A stretch of 64,000 nucleotides of DNA from Paenibacillus rhizosphaerae (lineage in GTDB: Bacteria > Bacillota > Bacilli > Paenibacillales > Paenibacillaceae), in the NCBI RefSeq assembly GCF_014192015.1, contig NZ_JACHXJ010000002.1, positions 1,054,001 through 1,118,000 on the forward strand. The letters run 5' to 3'. The position numbers and the translations under genes were made by a program. The first letter of the stretch is position 1, and each line of letters opens with the position of its first letter. Under the pieces are notes generated by a model. That model was not told where the DNA came from. It made no database searches and saw nothing but the letters and a program-made list of their open reading frames with translations. Positions 27,747 through 36,056 of the stretch are shown here, one piece after another.

Positions 27747-27765
27747 GTTCAATTCCCCGTTGAAC
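27747..27765 (+). promoter_or_regulatory. Hairpin between Shine-Dalgarno and start of the globin gene
   Basis: GTTCAA-N7-TTGAAC directly follows the GGGAGG ribosome binding site (27742-27747). Folding would bring the GGAGG close to the ATG at 27772; unfolded, the TTG at 27760 lies 12 bases from it. Confidence 0.4.
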
Positions 27766-28209
27766 TCGAATATGAATCAGGAACCCGGACAACAAGCGGA
27801 TCAGGGCAACCGGGAAGCTCACCCGACGTCTTTTTATGAGCAAATGGGCGGCGCAGACACAATGAAGGCGCTTGTGGAAGCCTTTTACCCCAAAGTGGTG
27901 GAGCATCCGCTGCTTGCTCCGCTGTTTCCGGAGAATATATTGCCTGTCATGAAGAAGCAGGAAATGTTTTTGACCCAGTATTTCGGAGGACCGCAGTTAT
28001 ACACGATGCAGATGGGCCATCCCCGCATGAGGGCAAGGCATCTTCCGTTTGCCATCACGCCAAAACGCGCGGAAGCCTGGATCGGCTGCATGCAGCAGGC
28101 CATGGAAGAGGTTATTGAGGATGACATGCTGCGCCAGCAAATGATGGAGCGGCTAGCGATGACCGCGTTCTTTTTCGTCAATACGGATGAAGGTGAAGTC
28201 GAATATTAA
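27760..28209 (+). CDS. Truncated haemoglobin, group II
   Basis: 149 residues from TTG 27760, or 145 from ATG 27772; the start is uncertain. Globin landmarks are SFYEQMGGADTMKALVEAFY, HPLLAPLFP, FLTQYFGGPQLYT, the proximal histidine in MRARHLPFAITP and the group-II tryptophan in AEAWIGCMQQAM. TrHbO-type proteins bind O2/NO and protect against reactive species in the cytoplasm. The promoter box suggests regulation by a Fur-family protein, perhaps PerR. A flavin reductase gene follows after 27 bases and may supply electrons. Confidence 0.9.
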   Translation: MNSNMNQEPGQQADQGNREAHPTSFYEQMGGADTMKALVEAFYPKVVEHPLLAPLFPENILPVMKKQEMFLTQYFGGPQLYTMQMGHPRMRARHLPFAITPKRAEAWIGCMQQAMEEVIEDDMLRQQMMERLAMTAFFFVNTDEGEVEY

Positions 28210-28236
28210 GGAAATTACTGAAAAGGAGTTAACATC

Positions 28237-28779
28237 ATGAAGCTGGTTGGAATATCTGGCGCGATCATAGGCAGCAAGACAGCCCTTGTGGTGAACAAGG
28301 TGCTCGAAGAGGTCAAGAAGCAGTATCCCGATGTAGAGACGGAACTGCTCGATATGAAAAAATACGACGTGCAGTTCTGTGACGGACGCGATCCATCGGC
28401 ATATACAGGCGACACGAAAAAAGTGATCGATGCCGTCATTTCCAGCGATTTTTGTTTGATTGGCACGCCAATCTATCAGGCATCGATGTCCGGCGTGCTG
28501 AAAAACTTGTTCGACCTGATTCCGGTCACGGCGCTGCAGCAAAAGGTCGTAGGATTCGTCGCCACAGGCGGGACGTACCAGCATTATCTGGTGATTGAGA
28601 ACCAGCTGAAGCCAATCGCTGGATTTTTCCGTTCTTATGTGGCACCGGGCTATGTCTATGTCCATGATGATCATTTTAATGAGTATAAAGAGATTACGGA
28701 TCCGAACGTGTTGGAACGGATTGAGCGGCTGGCCCACGAGCTTGTCTTTATGCAAAAACGGCTGAAGGGTTCTGAATAA
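28237..28779 (+). CDS. NADPH-dependent FMN reductase-like flavoprotein
   Basis: Protein of 180 residues, flavodoxin fold. The N-terminal phosphate loop is MKLVGISGAIIGSKTA, and FMN-binding GTPIYQASMSGVLKNLFD near residue 75 is diagnostic of the NADPH_dep_FMN_red family (SsuE/azoreductase-like). An AAGGAG ribosome binding site precedes the ATG. It is probably cotranscribed with the globin gene; a globin reductase role is inferred from that position only. Confidence 0.85.
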   Translation: MKLVGISGAIIGSKTALVVNKVLEEVKKQYPDVETELLDMKKYDVQFCDGRDPSAYTGDTKKVIDAVISSDFCLIGTPIYQASMSGVLKNLFDLIPVTALQQKVVGFVATGGTYQHYLVIENQLKPIAGFFRSYVAPGYVYVHDDHFNEYKEITDPNVLERIERLAHELVFMQKRLKGSE

Positions 28780-28824
28780 GCCGTGTCCCCCAAGGAGCAT
28801 ACATAGTTTTAACGATGGATGAGT

Positions 28825-28852
28825 CCTGATCGAAAAGATCGGGGCTTTTTTT
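28825..28852 (+). terminator. Terminator of the globin/FMN reductase operon
   Basis: CCTGATC / GATCGGG stem around GAAAA, followed by GCTTTTTTT. Confidence 0.8.
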
Positions 28853-28959
28853 GTCGTAACTTCCTCCAATATGTCGTATAATAGATCCGGGCATGATAGA
28901 TTTATAGATTGATAGAAAGCCGTGGTCTTGAATCACGCGGTATTATTTGAGGTGAACGC

Positions 28960-29985
28960 ATGCGTAAATGGGCAACTTTGATCGTCGCAGTCATCATTGT
29001 CGGCGGCGCGCTGATCTATTTTGCGAACAGCAGAGGAACAGCAAAGGATGAGGCGACCGTACAGAATCCTCCGGCGCTCGCCCAGCAGGGCGGCGGAGAT
29101 CAAAGCGATAACGGCAGCACAGTAGATCCGGAAGGCACAAGCGGAGACGGAGATACGACAACGGATAACGGCAGCACATCGGATACGGAAGGCACAATCG
29201 GTGACGGCAATGATGTCTCGGAAGGCGCCGGAGGTGGCACAACCGGTCAGGATGCCGGACAAGCGGATGATGGTAAGGATTCCGCTGCGACCGGGGACGA
29301 TTCAGGCCAGGATTCAGGGAATGGATCGGGCGAATCAGCTGGCGGAACATCGGACAACAGTGAATTTGTCAATACGTACGACGTTGAGCATGTCGTATCC
29401 AATCCGACGAGCGATACGGTACTCGTCAATAAAACGTATCGTTTGCCGGAAGGTTACGTTCCGCCGGATCTCGTCTATCCGGATGTAGCTTTCACGTTTT
29501 CAGAAAAAATAGATAAGCGCAAAATGCGTAAAGTGGCCGCAGACGCTCTGAAAGAGCTGTTTGACGCGGCCAAGCAGGACGGCGTTTACTTGGCCGGTGT
29601 ATCGGGCTACCGCTCCGAATCCCGCCAGACGACTTTGTATAACAACTATGTGGATCGGGACGGCGTCAAAGCGGCAGATACCTACAGCGCGCGACCGGGC
29701 CACAGTGAGCATCAAACCGGTCTGAGCATCGACGTGTCGGGAACCGACGGCAAATGCGCCGCGGAGAGCTGCTTTGCAGGCACGAAGGAAGCGAATTGGC
29801 TGGCTGACCATGCTTACGAATATGGCTTTATTATCCGTTATCCGGAAGGAAAAGAATCGATTACCGGCTACAAATACGAGCCGTGGCATATCCGCTACGT
29901 CGGCAGAGACATTGCCGAAGACGTGACGAAGAAGGATATCACGCTTGAGCAGTATTTTGGAAGCGCGGTTCCGGTATCCAAATAA
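28960..29985 (+). CDS. VanY-like D-alanyl-D-alanine carboxypeptidase (M15B)
   Basis: Protein of 341 residues. Residues 4-22 form a signal anchor (WATLIVAVIIVGGALIYF). Residues ~25-130 are a low-complexity Gly/Asp/Ser/Thr linker with repeated DNGST blocks. The C-terminal ~200 residues are the M15 catalytic domain: GVSGYRSESRQ, the zinc motif GHSEHQTGLSIDVSG (SxHxxGxxxD) and EPWHIRYVG with the catalytic glutamate and third zinc ligand. It trims the D-Ala from peptidoglycan stem peptides outside the membrane. No vancomycin-resistance genes are nearby, so a housekeeping role is likely. Confidence 0.9.
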   Translation: MRKWATLIVAVIIVGGALIYFANSRGTAKDEATVQNPPALAQQGGGDQSDNGSTVDPEGTSGDGDTTTDNGSTSDTEGTIGDGNDVSEGAGGGTTGQDAGQADDGKDSAATGDDSGQDSGNGSGESAGGTSDNSEFVNTYDVEHVVSNPTSDTVLVNKTYRLPEGYVPPDLVYPDVAFTFSEKIDKRKMRKVAADALKELFDAAKQDGVYLAGVSGYRSESRQTTLYNNYVDRDGVKAADTYSARPGHSEHQTGLSIDVSGTDGKCAAESCFAGTKEANWLADHAYEYGFIIRYPEGKESITGYKYEPWHIRYVGRDIAEDVTKKDITLEQYFGSAVPVSK

Positions 29986-29999
29986 GACAGGCTGCAATA

Positions 30000-30059
30000 A
30001 ACAGCAGAAAGTTATGAAGGAAGCACATTGTAAGCTTCGGATCATGACATTCTGCTGTT
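30000..30059 (+). other. Long imperfect hairpin between the peptidase gene and selD
   Basis: AACAGCAGAA (30000-30009) and TTCTGCTGTT (30050-30059) are perfect complements; the inner arms GTTATGAAGGAAGC and GCTTCGGATCATGAC extend the stem to about 25 pairs with mismatches. Only a weak T-rich stretch follows, so it is either the terminator of the peptidase gene or a structured leader. Confidence 0.45.
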
Positions 30060-30203
30060 CTTTGTTGGGTTTTCTCAAATTGAGACTGTATCGGCACCAT
30101 GGCAAGGCTCATTTGCGTTTTTTTTCAGCGGTGTGTACGATTGAATTTGCGGGTTTACACAATATCAGGCGGATGCCAATGATTACTATAGAAGGGTTGT
30201 GTC

Positions 30204-31259
30204 ATGATTATGGATTCCGATTTGAATATTAAATTAACGTCTTATTCCAGCAAGGGCGGATGCGGCTGCAAAATCGGCCCTGCCGATCTGAGTCAGGTGC
30301 TGCGCGGCCTGCCGCCCGCAGCGCATGATCCGAATCTGCTGGTCGGGCTCGATACGAGCGATGACGCCGGCGTCTACAAGCTGAACGACGATTTGGCGCT
30401 TGTACAGACGCTTGATTTCTTCACGCCGATCGTGGACGATCCTTATTCTTTTGGTCAAATTGCCGCGGCGAATGCGTTAAGCGATATTTATGCAATGGGC
30501 GGAAAACCGCTGACGGTGCTCAATATCGTCGCCTTTCCGATATCCACGCTGGATAAACGCGTGCTGACCGAAATCCTTCGCGGAGCGGGGGACAAAGTCA
30601 AGGAAGCGGGCGCAACGCTCGTTGGGGGACATTCAATCGACGACAAAGAGCCGAAATTCGGTTTATCGGTCACTGGACTGGTGCATCCTGATAAAGTAAG
30701 AAGCAACGCGGGAGCGCAGCCCGGAGACAAGCTCATCCTGACCAAGCCGATCGGCGTGGGCATTATGACCACTTCGATCAAGAAAGATCAGCTCACTCCG
30801 GAAGAAATCCGGCGGGTGACGGAAGTGATGTCAACGCTGAACAAAAAAGCGGCAGAAATCATGGAAGCTTATGATGTCCATGCCTGCACCGATGTGACAG
30901 GGTTTGGCTTAATGGGCCACTCGCTGGAGATGGCCAAAGGCAGCGGGGTGGAAATCCGAATCCGCAAACAGGATGTACCTGTCCTGCCGCGGGTTCGTGA
31001 GCTTGCGGAGCAGGGACTGATTCCAGGCGGATCTAAGAACAACTATGCGCATGTGCAGGACCATGTGATTTTCCCGGAAGCGATGGACGAGACGGACCGG
31101 TACATTTTGTGCGATGCGGTCACCTCCGGCGGCTTGCTCATATCTGTAGGGCCGGATGAAGCGGAGCGTCTGCTTCAAGAGCTGGTGGATGCCGGAGTGG
31201 AAGCGAAACTTATAGGTGAAGTTACCGCGAATCATAGCGGGCAAATTGTGATTGAGTAA
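30204..31259 (+). CDS. selD: Selenide, water dikinase
   Basis: Protein of 351 residues. SelD makes selenophosphate from selenide and ATP. The N-terminal catalytic loop SSKGGCGCKIGP carries the active-site cysteine (not selenocysteine) and lysine. VGLDTSDDAGVYKL, the ATP-binding region ANALSDIYAMGGKPLT and CTDVTGFGLMGHSLEM follow the family. It lies 11 bases before mnmH, so here selenophosphate is most likely used for tRNA 2-selenouridine. No selA, selB or tRNA-Sec is in the window. Confidence 0.95.
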   Translation: MIMDSDLNIKLTSYSSKGGCGCKIGPADLSQVLRGLPPAAHDPNLLVGLDTSDDAGVYKLNDDLALVQTLDFFTPIVDDPYSFGQIAAANALSDIYAMGGKPLTVLNIVAFPISTLDKRVLTEILRGAGDKVKEAGATLVGGHSIDDKEPKFGLSVTGLVHPDKVRSNAGAQPGDKLILTKPIGVGIMTTSIKKDQLTPEEIRRVTEVMSTLNKKAAEIMEAYDVHACTDVTGFGLMGHSLEMAKGSGVEIRIRKQDVPVLPRVRELAEQGLIPGGSKNNYAHVQDHVIFPEAMDETDRYILCDAVTSGGLLISVGPDEAERLLQELVDAGVEAKLIGEVTANHSGQIVIE

Positions 31260-31270
31260 GGAGCTGTATC

Positions 31271-32365
31271 ATGTTTCAGGATATACAGATCGAGAAGCTT
31301 AATGAACTGAGAGCAAAAAATGAAATCACCGTCATCGATGTCAGGTCCCCGTCCGAGTATGCGGAATCAACGATACCGGGAAGCATTAACATTCCTTTCT
31401 TCAACGATGAGGAGCGGGCGGAGATCGGCACGCTGTATAAACAGGTCAGCACCCAGGCTGCGAAGGAGCGGGGCCTCGAGATTGTGTCCGCGAAGCTGCC
31501 TTCCTTCGTAAAGCAATTTGCTGACATTCAAGGGAATAAGGCGGTATTCTGCTGGCGCGGCGGCATGCGGAGCCGAACGACGGCAACGGTGCTGTCCCTG
31601 ATGGGCATTCATGTGTACCGGCTTGAGGGCGGCTACCGGACTTACCGGAAATGGGTGGTCGACACGCTTCAGAGCATGGACTTTGCTCCGGACGTATACG
31701 TGATCCATGGCAACACGGGTACGGGCAAAACCTTGATTCTCCGGGAACTGCAGGAGAAGGGCTACCCGGTCGTTGATCTTGAAGGGATGGCCGGGCACCG
31801 CGGTTCCATATTTGGCGAAATTGGCCTGAAGAGCAGCAACCAAAAGACCTTCGATGCCCTGCTGGTGGAATCCCTGATCCGATATCAGGACTCTCCGTAC
31901 ATTCTGCTTGAAGCGGAGAGCAAGCGGATCGGAAAGGTGGTCCTGCCTGAATTTCTGGTCCAGAAGAAAGAGCAGGGGCGGCATATCGTGCTCGAGGCTC
32001 CGGTTGAGCTGCGGGTGAAGCACATTTTGGATGATTACTGCCCTGAGGAGTATCCTGCGGAAAGTCTGCTTGCTTTTTCGAAGATCAAGTCGCGGATTCA
32101 TACGCCGATCGCCCAGGAAATCGAATTCAGCATGCAGCAGGGAAACTACGGGGCAGCCGTGAGATTGCTGCTGGAATACTATTACGATCCGAGATATGCG
32201 CATACCACCGAGGCTTACGGCGAAGCTTTCAATCAGGAACCGGCACTTGCCATCGGGTCAGTTGAGCAAGCGGTACAGCTGGTCGAAGAACGGATACAGA
32301 GAGACCAGGCGCAAGTCCAGGCATCGGCGGAAAATGTACGCGAGAAAAAGCATCAGTCCGTATAA
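31271..32365 (+). CDS. mnmH: tRNA 2-selenouridine synthase
   Basis: Protein of 364 residues. The N-terminal rhodanese domain (residues 1-~135) has its catalytic cysteine in AVFCWRGGMRSRT. The C-terminal P-loop domain has the Walker A HGNTGTGKTLIL. MnmH replaces sulfur with selenium at the wobble 2-thiouridine of tRNA-Lys, -Glu and -Gln, via a geranylated intermediate, using selenophosphate from SelD. It is cotranscribed with selD and ends before a strong terminator. Confidence 0.95.
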   Translation: MFQDIQIEKLNELRAKNEITVIDVRSPSEYAESTIPGSINIPFFNDEERAEIGTLYKQVSTQAAKERGLEIVSAKLPSFVKQFADIQGNKAVFCWRGGMRSRTTATVLSLMGIHVYRLEGGYRTYRKWVVDTLQSMDFAPDVYVIHGNTGTGKTLILRELQEKGYPVVDLEGMAGHRGSIFGEIGLKSSNQKTFDALLVESLIRYQDSPYILLEAESKRIGKVVLPEFLVQKKEQGRHIVLEAPVELRVKHILDDYCPEEYPAESLLAFSKIKSRIHTPIAQEIEFSMQQGNYGAAVRLLLEYYYDPRYAHTTEAYGEAFNQEPALAIGSVEQAVQLVEERIQRDQAQVQASAENVREKKHQSV

Positions 32366-32414
32366 AATTTAGGAATGGGAAGGGCCAGGGAATTGGTTCA
32401 CCCTCATGATGCAA

Positions 32415-32449
32415 AAAGAAGGAATGCGCTCAGAGCGCATTCCTTCTTT
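32415..32449 (+). terminator. Terminator of selD-mnmH
   Basis: AAAGAAGGAATGCGCT / AGCGCATTCCTTCTTT, a 16-base perfect stem with a 3-base loop. It is symmetric, so it also serves the convergent glycosyltransferase gene. Confidence 0.93.
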
Positions 32450-32587
32450 GTATAAGAGATCAGAAAGTATAAGTTTCGGAGCTTCTGCTTCCTGATCTCG
32501 CAAGAAAAACTTCAGCTAAACGCGGTCTGTCTTCTTTGAAGGTACGTCGATAGACGTTTTTCTTATGTTCATAACCACGGATCAGCG

Positions 32588-33769
32588 TTACATGCTGGCC
32601 CAGAGACTGCGCCGCAGCTCCGCCGGTCTTGCGCCCGCCGTGCGTGCGTTCAGCAGTTCTACGAGCTCCTCCGCGCACCGTTCCGGACGGTAAACCTCGC
32701 GTGAAGCGGAAGGGTACGGGCTCATCCGGAAGCCATGCGGTGCGGCAGCCGCACCGCCGGTGCTGATGGCATGCAGCCACCGGTTCAGAACAAGCGGGCT
32801 CAGGACTTCCCCATAGCCGCCGCTGACAAAATATTCACAGTTTTTCTCCTCTTGGCCCGGAATGGACTCACAGAACAGCATGGGCAGCCCTTTTGCCATC
32901 GCTTCGGTGCAGGTCATCCCGCCCGGCTTGGTGATGAGCAGGTCGGAGGCATCCATCCATTTGCTGACTTCCTTCGTCTGACCGATCACAACGATATTCG
33001 GATGCGAGAATGCAGGCGAGCTCTTTAATTTGGATAACAGCTTCTGGTTGTTCCCGACACAGAACACGAGCTGCACGCGGTCCTTCCACTGGGCGAGCTG
33101 GTAGAACAGCTCTTTGTTGGCAACTAACCCCCAGCCGCCGCCCATGATGAAGACCGTAGGCATGTTTTTCAGCTTCAGCTTCCGCCTTACCGCCGCTTTA
33201 TCTTCCTTCGTCCAAAACGTTGGATGGACCGGGATACCGGTCACGTTCACGCTGTTTGGATGAACCCCGCGTTTCAATAAAATCCGGCGGACGGATTCCG
33301 TCGATACGAGGAACTGATCCACCTGGCGATTCATCCAGGAGCCGTGAGCATCGTAATCGGTAATGACCGTGCAGAGCGGAACGTCCAGTCCGGATGCCTT
33401 CAGCCGGCCGATGATCGCGCTGGGGATCGGATGGGTGCAGACGATAAGGTCGGGTCTCAGCTGACGAATCACATCTGCTGTATGATTGTAGAACAATTTA
33501 TGGAGCGCCAAAGCGGTCAGACGCTTTAACGGTTTGTCATGCTGTTTTCGATAGAGCATGCCGACAAGGGCCGGATTGGTGCTTACCGTGAGACGGTAGG
33601 CCGACAAGATCCATGGAGCTACGGTCGGATTCAGAAAAGAGCCAAGCTCGATGACTTTGGTATGCACATTGGGTTGAATTTCCTTCATGCCGGCAGCCAG
33701 CGCATAACCCGCTTGGGTATGACCGCTGCCGAATCCCTCGGATAATATGAGTACACGCTTCTTTTGCAC
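32588..33769 (-). CDS. GT28-type glycosyltransferase (MGDG synthase/UgtP-like)
   Basis: Protein of 393 residues. The N-terminal domain begins RVLILSEGFGSGHTQAG, the pattern of diacylglycerol glucosyltransferases and MGDG synthases; VCTHPIPSAIIG and TDYDAHGSWMN follow. The C-terminal domain carries the nucleotide-sugar site FIMGGGWG, DLLITKPGGMTCTEAMAKGLP and PGQEEKNCEYF. GTG 33769 follows GAAGGTGA. It probably transfers a sugar from UDP to a membrane lipid at the cytoplasmic face. The last ~60 residues are Ala/Arg-rich and poorly conserved in appearance. Confidence 0.8.
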   Translation of the reverse strand: MQKKRVLILSEGFGSGHTQAGYALAAGMKEIQPNVHTKVIELGSFLNPTVAPWILSAYRLTVSTNPALVGMLYRKQHDKPLKRLTALALHKLFYNHTADVIRQLRPDLIVCTHPIPSAIIGRLKASGLDVPLCTVITDYDAHGSWMNRQVDQFLVSTESVRRILLKRGVHPNSVNVTGIPVHPTFWTKEDKAAVRRKLKLKNMPTVFIMGGGWGLVANKELFYQLAQWKDRVQLVFCVGNNQKLLSKLKSSPAFSHPNIVVIGQTKEVSKWMDASDLLITKPGGMTCTEAMAKGLPMLFCESIPGQEEKNCEYFVSGGYGEVLSPLVLNRWLHAISTGGAAAAPHGFRMSPYPSASREVYRPERCAEELVELLNARTAGARPAELRRSLWASM

Positions 33770-34116
33770 GATTGTTCACCTTCTACCTAGATTAATTTCG
33801 GGCTCCGCGAGAGAGCGGTCTCCCGTTTCTATAATAAGTTTGCTTTATGTTATAAGTGGGTAAGCTTATGTAATGAACCTGCTATAGTAACAGTGTATGC
33901 TTTCATGTGTTCAAACAAAACGGCCCGTGGACCAGTCTCAAGCTGGACTTAAGTCGGGGACGCTGCTCACAATCCACTTGACTGCCGTTGACCGGTGATA
34001 TCATATTCATTAGACGTCTGAGAGTCACGGCTGCCCTGCAAATGAAATATAGAAACTGGATTCATAGGTTTGTGATCATGCTTGGCAAGCATTCATCGAG
34101 AAGGGTGCAGAAGGGG
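33770..34116. other. Non-coding gap between glycosyltransferase and TetR genes
   Basis: About 350 bases with no convincing gene on either strand. It must hold the promoter of the minus-strand glycosyltransferase gene (an AT-rich stretch around 33825-33890), but no hexamer pair with proper spacing was found. Confidence 0.5.
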
Positions 34117-34137
34117 AAAATAGTCGCTGCGGCGACT
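34117..34137 (-). terminator. Weak terminator of the TetR gene
   Basis: On the minus strand AGTCGC-N4-GCGACT, overlapping the stop codon, is followed by ATTTT. Confidence 0.45.
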
Positions 34138-34684
34138 ACACCTCCGGCCGATTCAGCGGATACAGCGCGGCGCGCGTAAGCCATAGGGCCATCTCCTCGG
34201 CCGTCTCTTGCATTTGATGGTTCAGCCAATAGTAGATGAGCCCCATCATCCCCCCGGAGGAGAAGGAAGCCTGGAGTGCGTCCGTGGTGAAAGCGAGCAG
34301 TTCGCTCTTAATCACCTGGTCCAGCTGGACAGGGAAATCCTTGACATTCATCATGATGGTGTAAAATGCAGCATGCTGACGGATATGTTCAAACAAGGTC
34401 ACGGCTGAAGATATCGGTTTCCCGGATTCTTCATAATCCTTTCTGGCCGACTCATGGGAATAGGAAGGATTACGCATCGCGCTGCGAAGCGCCGTAAGAA
34501 TGCCGGATGCGGTTTGGTTCAGCAGGTCATCCTTGTCGTAATAATGAAGATAGAAGGTCGAACGGTTCACGCCCGCTTTTTCCACAATGTTGCGAATGGT
34601 GATCGAAGCGTAGTCCTTTTCCGCCATAAGGCTAATTAAAGCCTCGGACAGATAGTGTTGGGTGTAGGTGACTCGTTTGTTCAT
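34136..34684 (-). CDS. TetR/AcrR-family regulator
   Basis: Protein of 182 residues. The N-terminal HTH is TYTQHYLSEALISLMAEKDY, SITIRNIVEKAGVNRSTFYLHYYDKDDLL. The C-terminal region resembles the TetR_C_8 type found in YvdT/DhaS-like regulators. ATG 34684 gives the natural N-terminus MNKRVTYTQ; the frame continues upstream to 34921 without meaning. It is divergent from the SDR gene, with a perfect palindrome between them that is its likely operator. Confidence 0.85.
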   Translation of the reverse strand: MNKRVTYTQHYLSEALISLMAEKDYASITIRNIVEKAGVNRSTFYLHYYDKDDLLNQTASGILTALRSAMRNPSYSHESARKDYEESGKPISSAVTLFEHIRQHAAFYTIMMNVKDFPVQLDQVIKSELLAFTTDALQASFSSGGMMGLIYYWLNHQMQETAEEMALWLTRAALYPLNRPEV

Positions 34685-34750
34685 ATGTCTAATATCCTCC
34701 AGATGATATTGAAAACGCTGTAAAATAGACATTTTCGGCCAGATTGACGT

Positions 34751-34803
34751 TTGATTGCCAAATCGGACGGGCGCTATAATGATTATAGACAATGTGTTGT
34801 CTA
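34751..34803 (+). promoter_or_regulatory. SDR promoter with a perfect TetR-type operator
   Basis: TTGATT (34751-34756), an 18-base spacer and TATAAT (34775-34780). Immediately downstream is the perfect palindrome TAGACAA-TGTG-TTGTCTA (34786-34803), positioned to block transcription. Half-site copies of TAGACA/TGTCTA recur near the tetR start (34685-34690 and 34727-34732). Confidence 0.75.
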
Positions 34804-34829
34804 ATTTAAAGGTTGGAGGTAGGTTGGTC

Positions 34830-35594
34830 ATGAAGCTACAAGACAAAGTAACGGTTATTACAGGTGCCGGATCAGGAATGGGAAAGGAAATGGCTCTTTT
34901 ATTCGCCAAGGAAGGCGCCAAACTGGTTCTCGCTGATATCTCCCAGGCCTCTCTTGACCAAGTCGTTGCGGAAATTCAGCAGCAAGGCGGTACCGCGGTG
35001 GGGGTCATCGCGAATGTTGCCAAGGAAGAAGACGTGCAGAACATGATCGATACCGCAGTGAACCAGTTCGGATCACTGGACGTTCTGGTCAACAATGCGG
35101 GAATTATGGATAAAATGGTTGCGGCAGCCGAAGTGACCGACGAACTGTGGGAGCGTGTCTTCGCCGTAAATGCGACAGGCCCGATGCGGGCGATCCGCAA
35201 AGCGCTTCCGATTATGGTCAAGCAGGGAAAAGGCGTCATCGTCAATACAGCATCCGTCGGGGGATTGTTTGGGTCCCGGGCAGGGGCAGCTTATACGGCG
35301 TCTAAGCATGCCGTGATTGGTTTAACCAAGAATGTTGGCTACCAGTATGCGAAGCTCGGCATTCGCTGCAACGCGATCGCCCCGGGCGGTGTGGAAACCA
35401 ACATTATGTCCGACACGCCTAATATGGACATGAATTCGCTTGGCGTGCAGCAAGCGATGGCCGGTATGGGCGTGAATCCAAGAACCGGCAAGCCGGATGA
35501 AATCGCGAAGGTCGCTTTGTTCCTCGCCTCGGACGATTCCAGCTTTGTGAACGGTACGGTCATTACAGCGGATGCCGGCTGGACGGCGTATTAA
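34830..35594 (+). CDS. Short-chain dehydrogenase/reductase (SDR)
   Basis: Protein of 254 residues, classical SDR. The cofactor motif is TGAGSGMGKEMALLF, then NNAGIMD, the catalytic serine in NTASVGGLFGS, YTASKHAVIG (YxxxK) and the C-terminal GTVITADAGWTAY. The aspartate in LVLADIS after the second strand suggests NAD(H). ATG 34830 follows TTGGAGGTAGG. It is probably repressed by the divergent TetR and induced by an unknown compound. Confidence 0.9.
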   Translation: MKLQDKVTVITGAGSGMGKEMALLFAKEGAKLVLADISQASLDQVVAEIQQQGGTAVGVIANVAKEEDVQNMIDTAVNQFGSLDVLVNNAGIMDKMVAAAEVTDELWERVFAVNATGPMRAIRKALPIMVKQGKGVIVNTASVGGLFGSRAGAAYTASKHAVIGLTKNVGYQYAKLGIRCNAIAPGGVETNIMSDTPNMDMNSLGVQQAMAGMGVNPRTGKPDEIAKVALFLASDDSSFVNGTVITADAGWTAY

Positions 35595-35627
35595 TACCGT
35601 TTTGTCCCGGATGGCTTGTTCCATCCG

Positions 35628-35828
35628 CTAGACGCATACTTTCTGACTTCTCATTAAAAAAGCGCCGTCGTCCGTGCCTTTTCGGCACCACGATCGGCGC
35701 TGTTCTGCTTTCTTATTGCTGATTACCTGTGTCATTGGTTTGCGGCTCCAGGATTTACGCCCCCCGAGTACCGGATCGCTGGAAACCTTTTGCGGTTTTC
35801 CGGCATCGATCGTCTTCATTCTTTTCAT
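35628..35828 (-). CDS. Small ORF with G6 tract, possibly frameshifted
   Basis: A 66-codon frame begins at ATG 35828 behind a good GGAGG. Its first ~22 residues (MKRMKTIDAGKPQKVSSDPV) look protein-like; after a run of six G (minus strand, ending at 35760) the reading becomes Arg/Ser/Trp-rich and runs straight through the terminator hairpin at 35661-35701. One G fewer would give DPVLGGVNPGAANQ and a stop, 31 residues in all, before the hairpin. The function is unknown. Confidence 0.4.
   Translation of the reverse strand: MKRMKTIDAGKPQKVSSDPVLGGRKSWSRKPMTQVISNKKAEQRRSWCRKGTDDGAFLMRSQKVCV
35655..35701 (-). terminator. Terminator of the small ORF
   Basis: Stem AGCGCCG / CGGCGCT extended by GGCAC / GTGCC, followed on the minus strand by TTTTTT. 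Confidence 0.8.
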
Positions 35829-36056
35829 CTGTCCATTCCTCCATTGTCATGATGTTCGCCCGGAAACCGGTGTCTGACTTCATGGCAAATCAAAGCTTCC
35901 GGCGTTCAACTGATTATAGCATAAACGGTCTTTCAGCTTTGCACAAGATGCAGCAAAACGAATTTTTTCCTATAAAATCCAAATTGAAGGCCAATTCGCT
36001 AACGTCCCATGTTATAATCGAAATGGTTTATATTGGAATAATAGGGAGGAAGAAGG

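Noticed and set aside
27738..27766. tRNA-like T-loop GGTTCAATTCC near the globin gene
   Set aside because: No matching acceptor, D or anticodon arms; the stem pairs do not fit a T-arm. It is explained by the ribosome binding site plus the GTTCAA/TTGAAC hairpin.
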